This document shows, one piece after another, positions 46,020 to 53,996 of a stretch of 64,000 nt of DNA (positions are counted from its first letter, which is position 1; each line of letters opens with the position of its first letter). The DNA is from Arenibacter troitsensis. GTDB lineage: Bacteria > Bacteroidota > Bacteroidia > Flavobacteriales > Flavobacteriaceae. The translations under genes and the position numbers were made by a program. The stretch covers positions 248,001 through 312,000 of the forward strand of contig NZ_FXAO01000006.1 of assembly GCF_900177645.1 (NCBI RefSeq), in the 5' to 3' direction. Under the pieces are notes generated by a model that searched no databases, was not told the DNA's origin, and saw nothing but the letters and a program-made list of their open reading frames with translations.

Positions 46020-48104
46020 ATGTCGCAGAACCTTAAGCAGCCAGCAAGATATACCATAACAGCAGCCCTACCATATACCAACGGCCCTATACATATTGGC
46101 CATTTGGCAGGCGTTTATGTGCCCGCGGACATCTATGCCAGATACTTGAGATTAAATGGAAATGATGTGGCCTTCGTATGCGGAAGTGATGAACACGGAG
46201 TGGCCATTTCCATGAAAGCCAAAAAAGAAGGTGTAAGCCCCCAGAACATAATAGATAAATACCACGGTATTATTAAACAATCCTTTCAGGATTTTGGCAT
46301 TACCTTTAACAACTATTCGAGGACATCTGCAGAAGTCCATCATAAAACAGCCTCCGATTTCTTTGTAAAACTCTATGAACAAGGAGATTTTATTGAGGAA
46401 ACCACCGAACAATTATATGACGAAGAGGCTAAGCAATTTTTAGCCGATCGTTTTGTAATCGGTACCTGCCCAAAATGTGGCCATGAGGAAGCTTATGGGG
46501 ATCAGTGCGAAAATTGTGGCTCCACTTTAAATGCCACGGACCTGATCAACCCAAAATCTACCATTTCCGGAGCAGTACCCTCCCTAAAGGAAACCAAGCA
46601 CTGGTTTCTTCCCTTGGACCGCTACGAAGATTTCTTAAAAACATGGATTCTGGAAGGCCATAAAAATGACTGGAAGCCCAATGTATACGGACAATGTAAA
46701 TCTTGGATCGATGACGGACTAAAGCCTAGGGCCGTAACCCGCGATCTTGACTGGGGAATCCCTGTCCCCGTGGAAGGCGGGGAAGGCAAGGTGTTGTATG
46801 TTTGGTTCGATGCCCCAATTGGTTATATTTCCTCCACCAAAGAATGGGCAGCAAGGGAAGGCAAGGACTGGGAACCCTATTGGAAGTCCAAGGACACTAA
46901 AATGGTGCATTTTATCGGCAAGGATAATATTGTATTCCACTGTATTATATTCCCTAGCATGCTAAAGGCACATGGCGATTTTATATTACCGGAAAATGTT
47001 CCGGCCAACGAATTCTTAAACCTCGAAGGCAACAAACTGTCCACATCCAAGAATTGGGCGGTGTGGCTGCATGAGTATTTGGAGGAATTTCCCAATATGC
47101 AGGATGTACTAAGATATACCCTGACCGCCAATGCCCCAGAAACCAAGGACAACGATTTTACCTGGAAGGACTTTCAGGCCAGGAACAACAATGAATTGGT
47201 GGCCATTTATGGGAATTTCATCAACCGTGTAGTAGTGCTAACCAACAAGTATTACAATGGTATTGTTCCCACTCCGGGCAGCTATAGCCTGGTAGATAAG
47301 GAAACCCTGGCCGAGCTGAAAAAGTATCCCGAGATCATTTCCAGTTCCATAGAAAGATACCGTTTCCGTGAAGCGGGACAGGAAGTTATGAATTTGGCGC
47401 GACTTGGAAATAAGTACTTGGCCGATGAAGAGCCCTGGAAAGTAATTAAACAGGATGAGGAAAGGGTAAAGACCATTATGTTCGTTGCCCTGCAGATAGG
47501 TTCGGCTTTGGCAGTGTTGAGCGAGCCTTTCCTGCCTTTCACCGCCGCTAAGCTTAAAAAAATCCTCAATATCACCCAAAGTGGATCCGAGGGGTCTCTT
47601 GAATGGAAAGACATATCGGAAAAAGAAATTTTACTCCCAGCAGAACATCAGATAAATGAAGCCGAGTTACTCTTCAGCAAAGTAGAGGACGAAACCATTC
47701 AAGCGCAATTGGACAAACTGGAAGCTACCAAAAAAGAAAATGAAAACATGAACAAAGAAGTGGACCCACAAAAAGACACCATTACCTTTGACGATTTCAC
47801 CAAATTGGATATGCGTGTAGGTACCATCATTGAAGCCGAGAAAATGCCGAAAGCTAAAAAACTTCTGGTTTTAAAAGTGGATACCGGTCTGGATATAAGA
47901 ACCATAGTATCCGGAATTGCCGAAAGCTTTTCTCCGCAGGACATCATTGGAAAAAAGGTAACTGTGCTGGTTAATTTGGCCCCTAGGGCTTTACGTGGCG
48001 TGGACAGTGAGGGCATGATCCTAATGACGGAAAATGCCGATGGCAAATTGGTATTCATCAATCCCGATGAGGATGGTGTTGGCAATGGTGAGACCATAAA
48101 TTAG
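46020..48104 (+). CDS. metG: Methionyl-tRNA synthetase with C-terminal tRNA-binding domain
   Basis: 694 residues from ATG 46020. Class I motifs: [20 protein letters not shown] (HIGH), the zinc knuckle [18 protein letters not shown], and NKLSTSKNW in place of KMSKS. The anticodon-binding helical domain is followed by a charged linker and a C-terminal OB-fold ([20 protein letters not shown]) used for tRNA binding and dimerisation. It charges initiator and elongator tRNA-Met. Confidence 0.97.
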   Translation: MSQNLKQPARYTITAALPYTNGPIHIGHLAGVYVPADIYARYLRLNGNDVAFVCGSDEHGVAISMKAKKEGVSPQNIIDKYHGIIKQSFQDFGITFNNYSRTSAEVHHKTASDFFVKLYEQGDFIEETTEQLYDEEAKQFLADRFVIGTCPKCGHEEAYGDQCENCGSTLNATDLINPKSTISGAVPSLKETKHWFLPLDRYEDFLKTWILEGHKNDWKPNVYGQCKSWIDDGLKPRAVTRDLDWGIPVPVEGGEGKVLYVWFDAPIGYISSTKEWAAREGKDWEPYWKSKDTKMVHFIGKDNIVFHCIIFPSMLKAHGDFILPENVPANEFLNLEGNKLSTSKNWAVWLHEYLEEFPNMQDVLRYTLTANAPETKDNDFTWKDFQARNNNELVAIYGNFINRVVVLTNKYYNGIVPTPGSYSLVDKETLAELKKYPEIISSSIERYRFREAGQEVMNLARLGNKYLADEEPWKVIKQDEERVKTIMFVALQIGSALAVLSEPFLPFTAAKLKKILNITQSGSEGSLEWKDISEKEILLPAEHQINEAELLFSKVEDETIQAQLDKLEATKKENENMNKEVDPQKDTITFDDFTKLDMRVGTIIEAEKMPKAKKLLVLKVDTGLDIRTIVSGIAESFSPQDIIGKKVTVLVNLAPRALRGVDSEGMILMTENADGKLVFINPDEDGVGNGETIN

Positions 48105-48155
48105 GTCTTGGCTCCGCCTTTAAATTGGCATTCCAAGATAAAAACAAAATACCCC

Positions 48156-50279
48156 ATGAATCTTATATCCTACATCTCCAAAAACACCCAGCTCCCATTA
48201 AAAGGCATTGAAAATACGGTTGCCCTTTTAAATGAGGATTGCACGGTACCCTTTATTTCCCGTTACCGAAAAGAACGGACAGGAAATTTGGACGAGGTAC
48301 AAATTGGTGCCATAGTACAGTACAAATCGCAGTTTGAAGCTTTGGAAAAGCGCAAATTGGCCATCCTTAAGGCAATAGAGGAGCAGGAGGAACTAAGCCC
48401 TGAGTTGGCCAAAAAAATAAGTGATGCCGAGGACCTCACTACCTTGGAGGACCTTTATCTCCCCTTCAAGAAAAAGCGTAAAACAAAGGCGGAAACAGCC
48501 AAAAAAAATGGCTTGGAGCCCTTGGCGAAAATCATTTTGGCCCAGCGTACCGATGAAATCGATTTTGAGGCATCCAAATATATCAATGATGCAGTACCCA
48601 ATGAAGATGATGCCCTGGAAGGAGCCCGACATATAATTGCGGAGTGGATCAATGAGCGCAGCGATATCCGAAATCAGATCAGGACCCAATTGGAAAAATT
48701 CGCATTAATTTCCACCAAGGTCGTTGCCAACAAAAAGGACGATGAGAAAGCCCAAAAATTTAGGGACTATTTTGAATGGAGCGAACCCTTAAATAGATGT
48801 CCATCGCACCGACTCCTGGCCATACTACGAGCGGAAAATGAAGGTTTTATCCGTGTTAAAATTGAAATTGATGATGAGAAAGCCATTTCCAATATGGAGT
48901 ACAGGATCATCAAAAACAACAATGCAACCGCTCCCCATCTTCAAATGGCCATACAGGATGCCTACAAGAGGTTGCTATTCCCTTCCCTTTCCAATGAAAT
49001 TCTTAAATCTGCCAAGGAAAAAGCGGATGAATCGGCTATTCAGGTATTTTCAAAAAACTTGAAACAGCTGTTGTTGGGGTCACCATTGGGCGAAAAAAGA
49101 ATTTTGGCTATAGATCCCGGCTTTAGAACGGGCTGTAAAGTGGTTTGTCTTAGCGCTCAGGGCGATTTGGAGCACAACGAGACCATTTACCCCCATGCAC
49201 CTCAAAACGACAGTACCGGCGCTATAAAGAAAATAAGTTCCTTGGCGGATGCCTATAAGATTGAAGCCATAGCCATAGGTAATGGTACCGCCTCTAGGGA
49301 AACGGAGCAATTAATAAAACGGATTCAATTTAAGAACACTATTGAGGTATTTGTGGTCAGTGAGGCCGGGGCCTCCATTTATTCCGCTTCCAAAATTGCC
49401 CGGGAAGAATTCCCCAATTACGATGTTACCGTTAGGGGTGCCGTATCCATCGGAAGACGCCTGGCAGATCCGTTGGCAGAATTGGTAAAAATAGATGCCA
49501 AATCCATTGGGGTCGGACAATATCAGCATGACGTAGACCAAAATCTATTAAAAAACTCCTTGGACACAGTGGTGGAGAGTTGTGTAAATACCGTAGGCGT
49601 AAACATTAATACGGCCAGTGTACCCTTACTCAGCTATGTTTCCGGAATTGGCCCTAAACTGGCGGAAAACATTGTTGCCTATAGGAACGAAAATGGCGCC
49701 TTTACCAGTAGGAGCGAAATAAAAAAGGTGCCCCGTTTGGGAGAAAAGGCCTTTGAACAGGGGGCGGCATTTTTACGTATCAAGCAGGCCAAAAATCCGC
49801 TGGATGATTCCGCAGTGCATCCGGAAAGTTATTCCCTTGTACAAAAAATGGTGAAAGACCAGGGAGTGCCCCTTTCCGAAATAATAGGAAACAAGGAAGT
49901 CCTAAAAAAAATCGATCTAAAACAATATTGCAATGAAAACGTGGGATTGCCCACTTTACAGGATATTGTAAAGGAATTGGAGAAACCGGGACTGGACGTT
50001 AGGGAAAAGGCCAAAGTCTTTACCTTTAATCAGAACATCAGGACCATTTCCGATCTAAAAGAAGGACAATTACTACCAGGAATAGTGAACAATATCACCA
50101 ATTTTGGCTGTTTTGTAGATGTAGGCATCAAGGAAAGTGGACTCATCCATATCTCCAATCTATCCGATAGTTTTGTAAAAGATGTGAACGAGCATGTTAG
50201 CTTGCACCAACAAATAATTGTTAAGGTGCTGGAAGTGGACATTCCCAGAAAACGGATACAGTTGGCATTGCACAAATAA
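48156..50279 (+). CDS. tex: Tex family RNA-binding protein
   Basis: 707 residues from ATG 48156; an upstream in-frame ATG at 48108 gives an unlikely 16-residue extension. Order: helical N-terminus (FISRYRKERTGNLDEVQI), YqgF-like RNase H fold (ILAIDPGFRTGCKVVCL), helix-hairpin-helix (NINTASVPLLSYVSGIGPKL), and a C-terminal S1 domain (GIVNNITNFGCFVDVGIKES). Tex proteins bind nucleic acid and influence transcription and stress survival. It follows metG by 51 bases. Confidence 0.94.
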   Translation: MNLISYISKNTQLPLKGIENTVALLNEDCTVPFISRYRKERTGNLDEVQIGAIVQYKSQFEALEKRKLAILKAIEEQEELSPELAKKISDAEDLTTLEDLYLPFKKKRKTKAETAKKNGLEPLAKIILAQRTDEIDFEASKYINDAVPNEDDALEGARHIIAEWINERSDIRNQIRTQLEKFALISTKVVANKKDDEKAQKFRDYFEWSEPLNRCPSHRLLAILRAENEGFIRVKIEIDDEKAISNMEYRIIKNNNATAPHLQMAIQDAYKRLLFPSLSNEILKSAKEKADESAIQVFSKNLKQLLLGSPLGEKRILAIDPGFRTGCKVVCLSAQGDLEHNETIYPHAPQNDSTGAIKKISSLADAYKIEAIAIGNGTASRETEQLIKRIQFKNTIEVFVVSEAGASIYSASKIAREEFPNYDVTVRGAVSIGRRLADPLAELVKIDAKSIGVGQYQHDVDQNLLKNSLDTVVESCVNTVGVNINTASVPLLSYVSGIGPKLAENIVAYRNENGAFTSRSEIKKVPRLGEKAFEQGAAFLRIKQAKNPLDDSAVHPESYSLVQKMVKDQGVPLSEIIGNKEVLKKIDLKQYCNENVGLPTLQDIVKELEKPGLDVREKAKVFTFNQNIRTISDLKEGQLLPGIVNNITNFGCFVDVGIKESGLIHISNLSDSFVKDVNEHVSLHQQIIVKVLEVDIPRKRIQLALHK

Positions 50280-50349
50280 CTCCAAATCTTAAGTTAAGAG
50301 CTGGCAAAAAGAGCCATTTATTCGTAACTTTAGTTAAAATTTGAAACTT

Positions 50350-50865
50350 ATGTTATCCGAAAAACTAGAAAAAGCATTGAACGAACAGGTCCGTATAGAG
50401 GCCGAATCTTCACAGGTATATTTATCCATGGCCTCTTGGGCCGAAGGCAAAGGATTGGAGGGTATTGCACAATTTATGTACAATCAATCGGATGAGGAGC
50501 GTTTACACATGCTCAAGCTGGTAAAATACATCAATGAAAGGGGCGGGCACGCCTTTGTATCCGCGCTTAACGCACCAAAAACCGACTTTGGCAGTTTTCA
50601 GAAAATGTTCCACGAGTTATTGGAGCATGAAATTTTTGTCTCCAATAGCATTAACGAATTGGTACATGTAACCCTGCAGGAAAAGGACTATGCCACCCAT
50701 AATTTTCTTCAATGGTATGTGGCAGAACAAATTGAGGAAGAGGCCTTGGCCCGTAATATTTTGGACAAGATAAATCTTATTGGGAACGACAAAGGAGGCC
50801 TTTATTTATTCGATCGCGATATACAGCAGATTACAGCCAATAGTGCGGCCATCACGCCTCAATAA
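50350..50865 (+). CDS. Ferritin (non-heme, FtnA type)
   Basis: 171 residues from ATG 50350; a TTG nine bases earlier is disfavoured because MLSEKLEKALNEQ is the usual family start. The four-helix bundle carries the ferroxidase ligands in NEQVRIEAESSQVYLSMA, EERLHMLKLVKYINERGG and YVAEQIEEEALA. It stores iron as a 24-mer and oxidises Fe(II). It is monocistronic with a strong terminator after it. Confidence 0.95.
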   Translation: MLSEKLEKALNEQVRIEAESSQVYLSMASWAEGKGLEGIAQFMYNQSDEERLHMLKLVKYINERGGHAFVSALNAPKTDFGSFQKMFHELLEHEIFVSNSINELVHVTLQEKDYATHNFLQWYVAEQIEEEALARNILDKINLIGNDKGGLYLFDRDIQQITANSAAITPQ

Positions 50866-50930
50866 TTGGTGTTATTTTTGCTGTTAACCTTATGTGGTAA
50901 ACCAGCATGGACCTTGGTATATAAAACATA

Positions 50931-50957
50931 AAACCCCGCCTTTTTGGCGGGGTTTTT
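50931..50957 (+). terminator. Ferritin terminator
   Basis: A perfect 10-bp stem AAACCCCGCC/GGCGGGGTTT with a five-T loop and a trailing T-run, 65 bases after the ferritin stop. Confidence 0.88.
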
Positions 50958-51049
50958 CTATAATACCATTTCAAACACCTACTACTTCGAAAATGTTGAC
51001 CCACTGCTAAATTTAACATTTAATCTTATTTAGATTTAATTAAAATAAA

Positions 51050-51057
51050 TACTTTTG
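51050..51057 (+). promoter_or_regulatory. Putative -7 element of the small Cys-rich gene
   Basis: TACTTTTG, an exact TANNTTTG match 23 bases before the GTG start at 51081. A TTTA at 51029-51032 is a weak -33 candidate with a short spacer. Confidence 0.4.
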
Positions 51058-51080
51058 CCCAGTTATTATTCCAATCTCCA

Positions 51081-51275
51081 GTGGGTAAAAAGAAGAAACA
51101 GGGCAAGAAAGAGGAAAAAAAGCTAAAAAAGGCTTTAAAAAAAGAGCAAAAAGCGGCTCTTAAAGAAATGGTTCCACATGGCTGTAAGACCAAGTGTTGT
51201 GACAAATACAAAAAGTCGGAATCCAAAAGGTGCAGTCGCTGTCCTTGTTTTGATCTGATGAAGAAAGTGGCCTAA
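51081..51275 (+). CDS. Small Lys-rich protein with C-terminal cysteine cluster
   Basis: 64 residues from a GTG start. The first half is almost all Lys, Glu and Ala (a charged helix or coiled coil). The second half has six Cys: GCKTKCCDKY and KRCSRCPCFDLMKK, suited to one or two zinc sites or an iron-sulfur site. It has no signal peptide. I recall similar small proteins in other Flavobacteriaceae, but the family has no name I can give. An exact -7 element lies just upstream. It sits between ferritin and the palindromic repeat array. Confidence 0.6.
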   Translation: MGKKKKQGKKEEKKLKKALKKEQKAALKEMVPHGCKTKCCDKYKKSESKRCSRCPCFDLMKKVA

Positions 51276-51300
51276 ACTTTGACAACCTTGCGCATACCGA

Positions 51301-51450
51301 GCATTGCGCATTTAATTGACTTACGATAGTCGCGGCACGGTGAAGTAATCTCATAGCTGCGCGCCAAGAACAAACAGCAGTAACCAAAATCATACAGATT
51401 GCCACGTCACTAACGTTCCCTGTCTACTGATAGGCAAACTCGCAATGACG
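51301..51450. repeat. Palindromic repeat copy R1 (degenerate left end)
   Basis: The right end TCGCAATGACG is exact at 51440-51450. The left end is decayed (GCATTGCGCA, then TGAAGTAATC). The core GCGCCAAGAAC...CAGCAGTAACCAAAATCA and the inner GATTGCCACGTCACTAACGTTC match copies R2 and R4. The right arm has an extra CTGTCTACTGATAGGC insertion also seen in the element carrying the nuclease gene. A 47-base spacer joins it to R2. Confidence 0.8.
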
Positions 51451-51497
51451 CCTCATTGGGACTAATAAAGCAGAAAGCCTTAACGACCATAGCTGCA

Positions 51498-51624
51498 CGT
51501 CATTGCGAACGGGGTTGTCCATAGACAGGCTTAGTGAAGCAATCCCATAGTTGTGCGCCAAGAACATACAGCAGTAACCAAAATCAAACAGATTGCCACG
51601 TCACCAACGTTCCTCGCAATGACT
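51498..51624. repeat. Palindromic repeat copy R2 (127 bp, MITE-like)
   Basis: Ends are CGTCATTGCGA (51498-51508) and TCGCAATGACT (51614-51624), inverted with one mismatch; inner ends are AGTGAAGCAATC and GATTGCCACGTCACT. The left arm holds a small hairpin CTGTC-CATA-GACAG in degenerate form. It has no coding capacity. The following 46 bases (51625-51670) are homologous to the R1-R2 spacer, so R1, R2 and the next copy are tandem with a period of about 173 bases. Confidence 0.85.
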
Positions 51625-51670
51625 CCTCTTTGGGGCTAATAAAGCAGAAGGCCATAACGACCAAGATGTA

Positions 51671-52155
51671 CGTCATTGCGAACGGGACTGTCCATAGACA
51701 GGCCTAGTGAAGCAATCTCCATAATCCTTGGCCAACAATAAACATTTAGCGGCCTTACAATTTAAACATAAGGGAATAGCCATTCTTTTGCTAAATCTAC
51801 CCATTCTGGATTTGTACTTCTGATTAGATATTCTTTACGCCTCCTATTTCCAGCCTTTATTTGTTTCTCCCTTTCAATAGCCATATCCATATTGCTATAT
51901 TCTTCATAATAAACCAATTTGGTGCAATTGTATCGATAGGAAAACCCACGAAATACCCCGGTTTTATGTTCATAAATACGTCTTACTAGATCGGTGGTAA
52001 CACCAACGTAGATAACGGTATTATATTTATTAGTAAGTAAATATACATTTGACTTTTTCATGATCTATATTTGGATTAATACTTTCAGACTGGACTAAAA
52101 AGATTGCTTCATCACTATCGCTCCCCGTCTACCGATAGGCAGGCTCACAATGACG
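51671..52155. mobile_element. Candidate mobile element: GIY-YIG gene inside the palindromic repeat ends
   Basis: The left end matches R2/R4 from CGTCATTGCGA (51671-51681) through GTGAAGCAATC (to 51717). The right end runs from GATTGCTTC (52102-52110) to TCACAATGACG (52145-52155). Between them lies a complete GIY-YIG nuclease gene in place of the ~55-base core of R2 and R4. Its left inner flank (CCATAATCCTTGGCCAA) still resembles the R2 core (CCATAGTTGTGCGCCAA). So this looks like the full 485-bp element, and the 127-bp copies like internally deleted relatives. Mobility itself is inference. Confidence 0.6.
51762..52061 (-). CDS. GIY-YIG nuclease family protein
   Basis: 99 residues, a single GIY-YIG domain: first strand NVYLLTNKYNTVIYVGVTTD (VYLL and YVG stand for the GIY and YIG triplets), catalytic-type Arg in LVRRIYEHKTG, Tyr/Glu in LVYYEEYSNMDMAIERE and the family ending KQIKAGNRRRKEYLI. 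Members are small Mg2+-dependent nickases or nucleases; many Bacteroidota carry several. Here it is enclosed by the two ends of a palindromic repeat that recurs nearby, which suggests it moves or maintains those repeats. Confidence 0.92.
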   Translation of the reverse strand: MKKSNVYLLTNKYNTVIYVGVTTDLVRRIYEHKTGVFRGFSYRYNCTKLVYYEEYSNMDMAIEREKQIKAGNRRRKEYLIRSTNPEWVDLAKEWLFPYV

Positions 52156-52185
52156 TTGATAATTTTAATTTCCAATCCAACAATC

Positions 52186-52312
52186 CGTCATTGCGAACGG
52201 GGCTGTCCATAGAAAGGCATAGTGAAGCAATCCCATAGTTGTGCGCCAAGAACGAACAGCAGTAACCAAAATCAAACAGATTGCCACGTCACTAACGTTC
52301 CTCGCAATGACG
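52186..52312. repeat. Palindromic repeat copy R4 (127 bp, MITE-like)
   Basis: Perfect inverted ends CGTCATTGCGA (52186-52196) and TCGCAATGACG (52302-52312). It has the same length as R2 and nearly the same interior. The first dozen bases after it (CCTCATTGGGGC) match the R1/R2 spacer and then diverge. It lies 30 bases beyond the right end of the GIY-YIG element. The 52313-52493 stretch up to ssb shows no gene. Confidence 0.85.
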
Positions 52313-52493
52313 CCTCATTGGGGCTAACAATAACTTTTTTAGATTCATTTGCAATTCTCCAATTAGTAATCGCACGGAAATACCCTCCCAAAAAACAAAA
52401 GAAGCAACCCCATAGATCCTGAAACTGACCCATAGAATTACTTCTTGCTAGGCGACTATATCCGGTATAAACTTCCGGATCTGATAAACCAAT

Positions 52494-52826
52494 TTATTTA
52501 CCCAACATCAGGAGTTCATTACATCGAATTTCGGTGATGTACCTTTTTTCCCCTTCCTTGGTTTCATAAGAGCGAGTGGTCAATTTTCCTTCAACGGCAA
52601 CTTCCTTACCCTTGTTGAGATAGTTTTCCACAATTTCGGCGGTCTTGCCCCAGGCCACAACATTGTGCCATTGGGTATCCGTTACCTTTTCCCCCTTGGC
52701 ATTTTTATAGGTCTCATTGGTAGCAATGGCGAATTTGGCCAATTTACCACCTCCGTCTAGATTAATAATTTCTGGATCGTTACCCAAGTTCCCAATCAAC
52801 TGTACTCTGTTTCTAAGTGCGTTCAT
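52494..52826 (-). CDS. ssb: Single-stranded DNA-binding protein, short form without acidic tail
   Basis: 110 residues of OB fold: MNALRNRVQLIGNLGNDPEI, KLAKFAIATNETYKN, TQWHNVVAWGKTAEIVENYL, KGKEVAVEGKLTTRSYE and YITEIRCNELLMLGK. It ends right after the last strand, so the disordered linker and the acidic tip (consensus DDDIPF) that recruit repair and replication partners are missing. It is thus probably a secondary SSB for a special role (uptake, stress or mobile DNA) rather than the replicative one. A -7 element and a set of TTTG/TTGTAAAC repeats lie upstream. Confidence 0.93.
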   Translation of the reverse strand: MNALRNRVQLIGNLGNDPEIINLDGGGKLAKFAIATNETYKNAKGEKVTDTQWHNVVAWGKTAEIVENYLNKGKEVAVEGKLTTRSYETKEGEKRYITEIRCNELLMLGK

Positions 52827-52890
52827 AATACATAATTTTTAAATCCCGAATCCACGGGAAAAGTTAAACAGATAATGATTTTTGATGGAA

Positions 52891-52970
52891 CAAACTTAAC
52901 CCCCAATGCAAATGTTATTCGGTTGTAAACCAATTAATTTCGTTTGTAAACATTTGTAGTCGTTTGAACT
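52891..52970 (-). promoter_or_regulatory. ssb upstream region with -7 element and spaced repeats
   Basis: Minus-strand TAAGTTTG (52891-52898) is an exact TANNTTTG match 65 bases from the ssb start. Further up lie related 10-mers in register on the plus strand: GGTTGTAAAC (52921), CGTTTGTAAA (52941), CATTTGTAGT (52951) and CGTTTGAACT (52961), spaced by 20, 10 and 10 bases, about one helical turn each. They could bind a regulator on one DNA face. Function inferred only. Confidence 0.35.
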
Positions 52971-53047
52971 TAATTAATCCGATGCATAACTTTTAAAAAA
53001 AAATTTTGATTATGTTAATACTGTTGCTTAGATTTGGAGCATAAAAA

Positions 53048-53073
53048 AACGCCAGTACGGTAATACTGACGTT
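53048..53073 (-). terminator. Minus-strand terminator hairpin
   Basis: On the minus strand AACGTCAGTA and TACTGGCGTT pair over 10 bp (one G-U) around a 6-base loop and are followed by seven T. On the plus strand the pairing has a C-A mismatch and no T-run, so the element works from right to left. No annotated minus-strand gene lies immediately upstream, implying an unannotated transcript. Confidence 0.6.
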
Positions 53074-53203
53074 AAAAAATTAAAAACAACCGTTGATGTT
53101 TACTACAACCCATCTAAGAATGGCTAATGAGACCATCTTCGACTAATTGTTTTTTATTTATTTAAAAATTGGGCGGAATGTTACTATTTTTCGATCCCGC
53201 CCC

Positions 53204-53344
53204 TTGAAAGATTACAAACCTAACAAGTTTCGTTTTGGATTACCTAGAAATTCTAGTAGTAATCCGAACCGTTCTAGTAATACGAATCCTTCTAACGGGA
53301 ATCGTTACGGTTCTTCTAACAACTCTTACACTCATCATGCGTAG
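53204..53344 (+). CDS. Possible 46-codon Ser/Asn-rich small protein
   Basis: A TTG start gives LKDYKPNKFRFGLPRN followed by a tail rich in Ser, Asn, Arg and Pro and ending NSYTHHA. A -7-like TATTTTTC lies at 53185-53192 and a strong terminator at 53394. The frame is open further upstream to 53147. The DNA has short near-repeats (TTCTAGTA...AATCC), and hairpins cross the frame, so the sequence may be constrained as RNA rather than protein. No family is recognised. Confidence 0.25.
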   Translation: MKDYKPNKFRFGLPRNSSSNPNRSSNTNPSNGNRYGSSNNSYTHHA

Positions 53345-53393
53345 GGTTTTAGTAGAATAAATGTCGGATTAGGACCCTCCTAATCCCAAAAAC

Positions 53394-53424
53394 AAAAAGA
53401 TATGTTCGTAGCATATCTTTTTTT
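53394..53424 (+). terminator. Terminator of an unannotated plus-strand transcript
   Basis: An 11-bp stem AAAAAGATATG/CATATCTTTTT with a 7-base loop and seven T. A second hairpin, GGATTAGGA-CCC-TCCTAATCC (53366-53386), lies just before it. Their presence shows that something between about 53190 and 53390 is transcribed rightward. Confidence 0.75.
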
Positions 53425-53688
53425 GCTTTCACAAAGTTTGTGATTTAATAACAATAACTAAAGCCCAATACGCATTATTAACCACAAAGTTTTTAACACA
53501 AAATGTTGAAATGTTGCTTCGCAAGTGATGTTCATTACCTTTCTTACCCCTGTGATTTATTAAGGCTAATCGATAAAATACACTAAATTTTCATCATACC
53601 GAAAAGTATATATTTAATTATACCGATTGTTTTTCGATCTATAATAAATTTTACTCGTAAAATCCTGATTTATAAGAATAGAAAACCG

Positions 53689-53716
53689 ATGTGATAATTT
53701 TATATATTTATCACAT
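53689..53716. promoter_or_regulatory. Palindrome covering the start codon of the 53715 gene
   Basis: Arms ATGTGATAA (53689-53697) and TTATCACAT (53708-53716) are a perfect 9-bp inverted repeat with a 10-base AT spacer. The right arm overlaps the first two bases of the ATG. It could be an autoregulatory operator, or an RNA hairpin that hides the start codon. The wider stretch 53425-53688 is AT-rich with no gene seen. Confidence 0.5.
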
Positions 53717-53996
53717 GGATGACTTTAAAAAAGAACTTAAAAGATTAGGTGACATTGAATTCTCAAGGATTAAGAGTAAATATCGTAGTAAAGTAGACAA
53801 AAAGGGCAATATAAGTTCGGCAGCTAATAATTTAAAGGTATATGGCGATGCCTTAAAAGACACTTCGGAAAAAATTACATCAATAGCTAATAAGCTATAC
53901 CCGGATATGGGGGTTACAAAAGATGATGCTGTCAAGGCTTTAAATAACCTAATAGAAAAATATATGGTAGAAATAAAAAAGCTATCAGGGTTTTAA
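53715..53996 (+). CDS. Unrecognised small helical protein
   Basis: 93 residues from ATG 53715, the first Met after the palindrome; MDDFKKELKRLGDIEFSRIK begins a Lys-rich, all-helical sequence with no signal peptide or membrane segment. The central part (NNLKVYGDALKDTSEKITSI) is amphipathic. No family recognised. It is isolated, in AT-rich sequence, beside a decayed frame on the opposite strand, all of which fits recently acquired or decaying DNA. A toxin-antitoxin or phage-remnant role is possible but unsupported. Confidence 0.55.
   Translation: MDDFKKELKRLGDIEFSRIKSKYRSKVDKKGNISSAANNLKVYGDALKDTSEKITSIANKLYPDMGVTKDDAVKALNNLIEKYMVEIKKLSGF

Noticed and set aside
51671-52155. IS element with transposase
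   Set aside because: No DDE, HUH or serine/tyrosine recombinase frame; the only gene inside is a GIY-YIG nuclease.
51301-52330. CRISPR array
   Set aside because: The repeats are 127 bp palindromes with homologous spacers and no cas genes, not ~30-bp repeats with unique spacers.
53238-53264. Known riboswitch or 6S-like RNA
   Set aside because: Hairpins are present but no conserved riboswitch core was recognised; kept only as an unknown transcript.
53985-53996. Toxin-antitoxin pair at 53715-54125
   Set aside because: One frame is broken and the other matches no known toxin or antitoxin; the palindrome alone is not enough.
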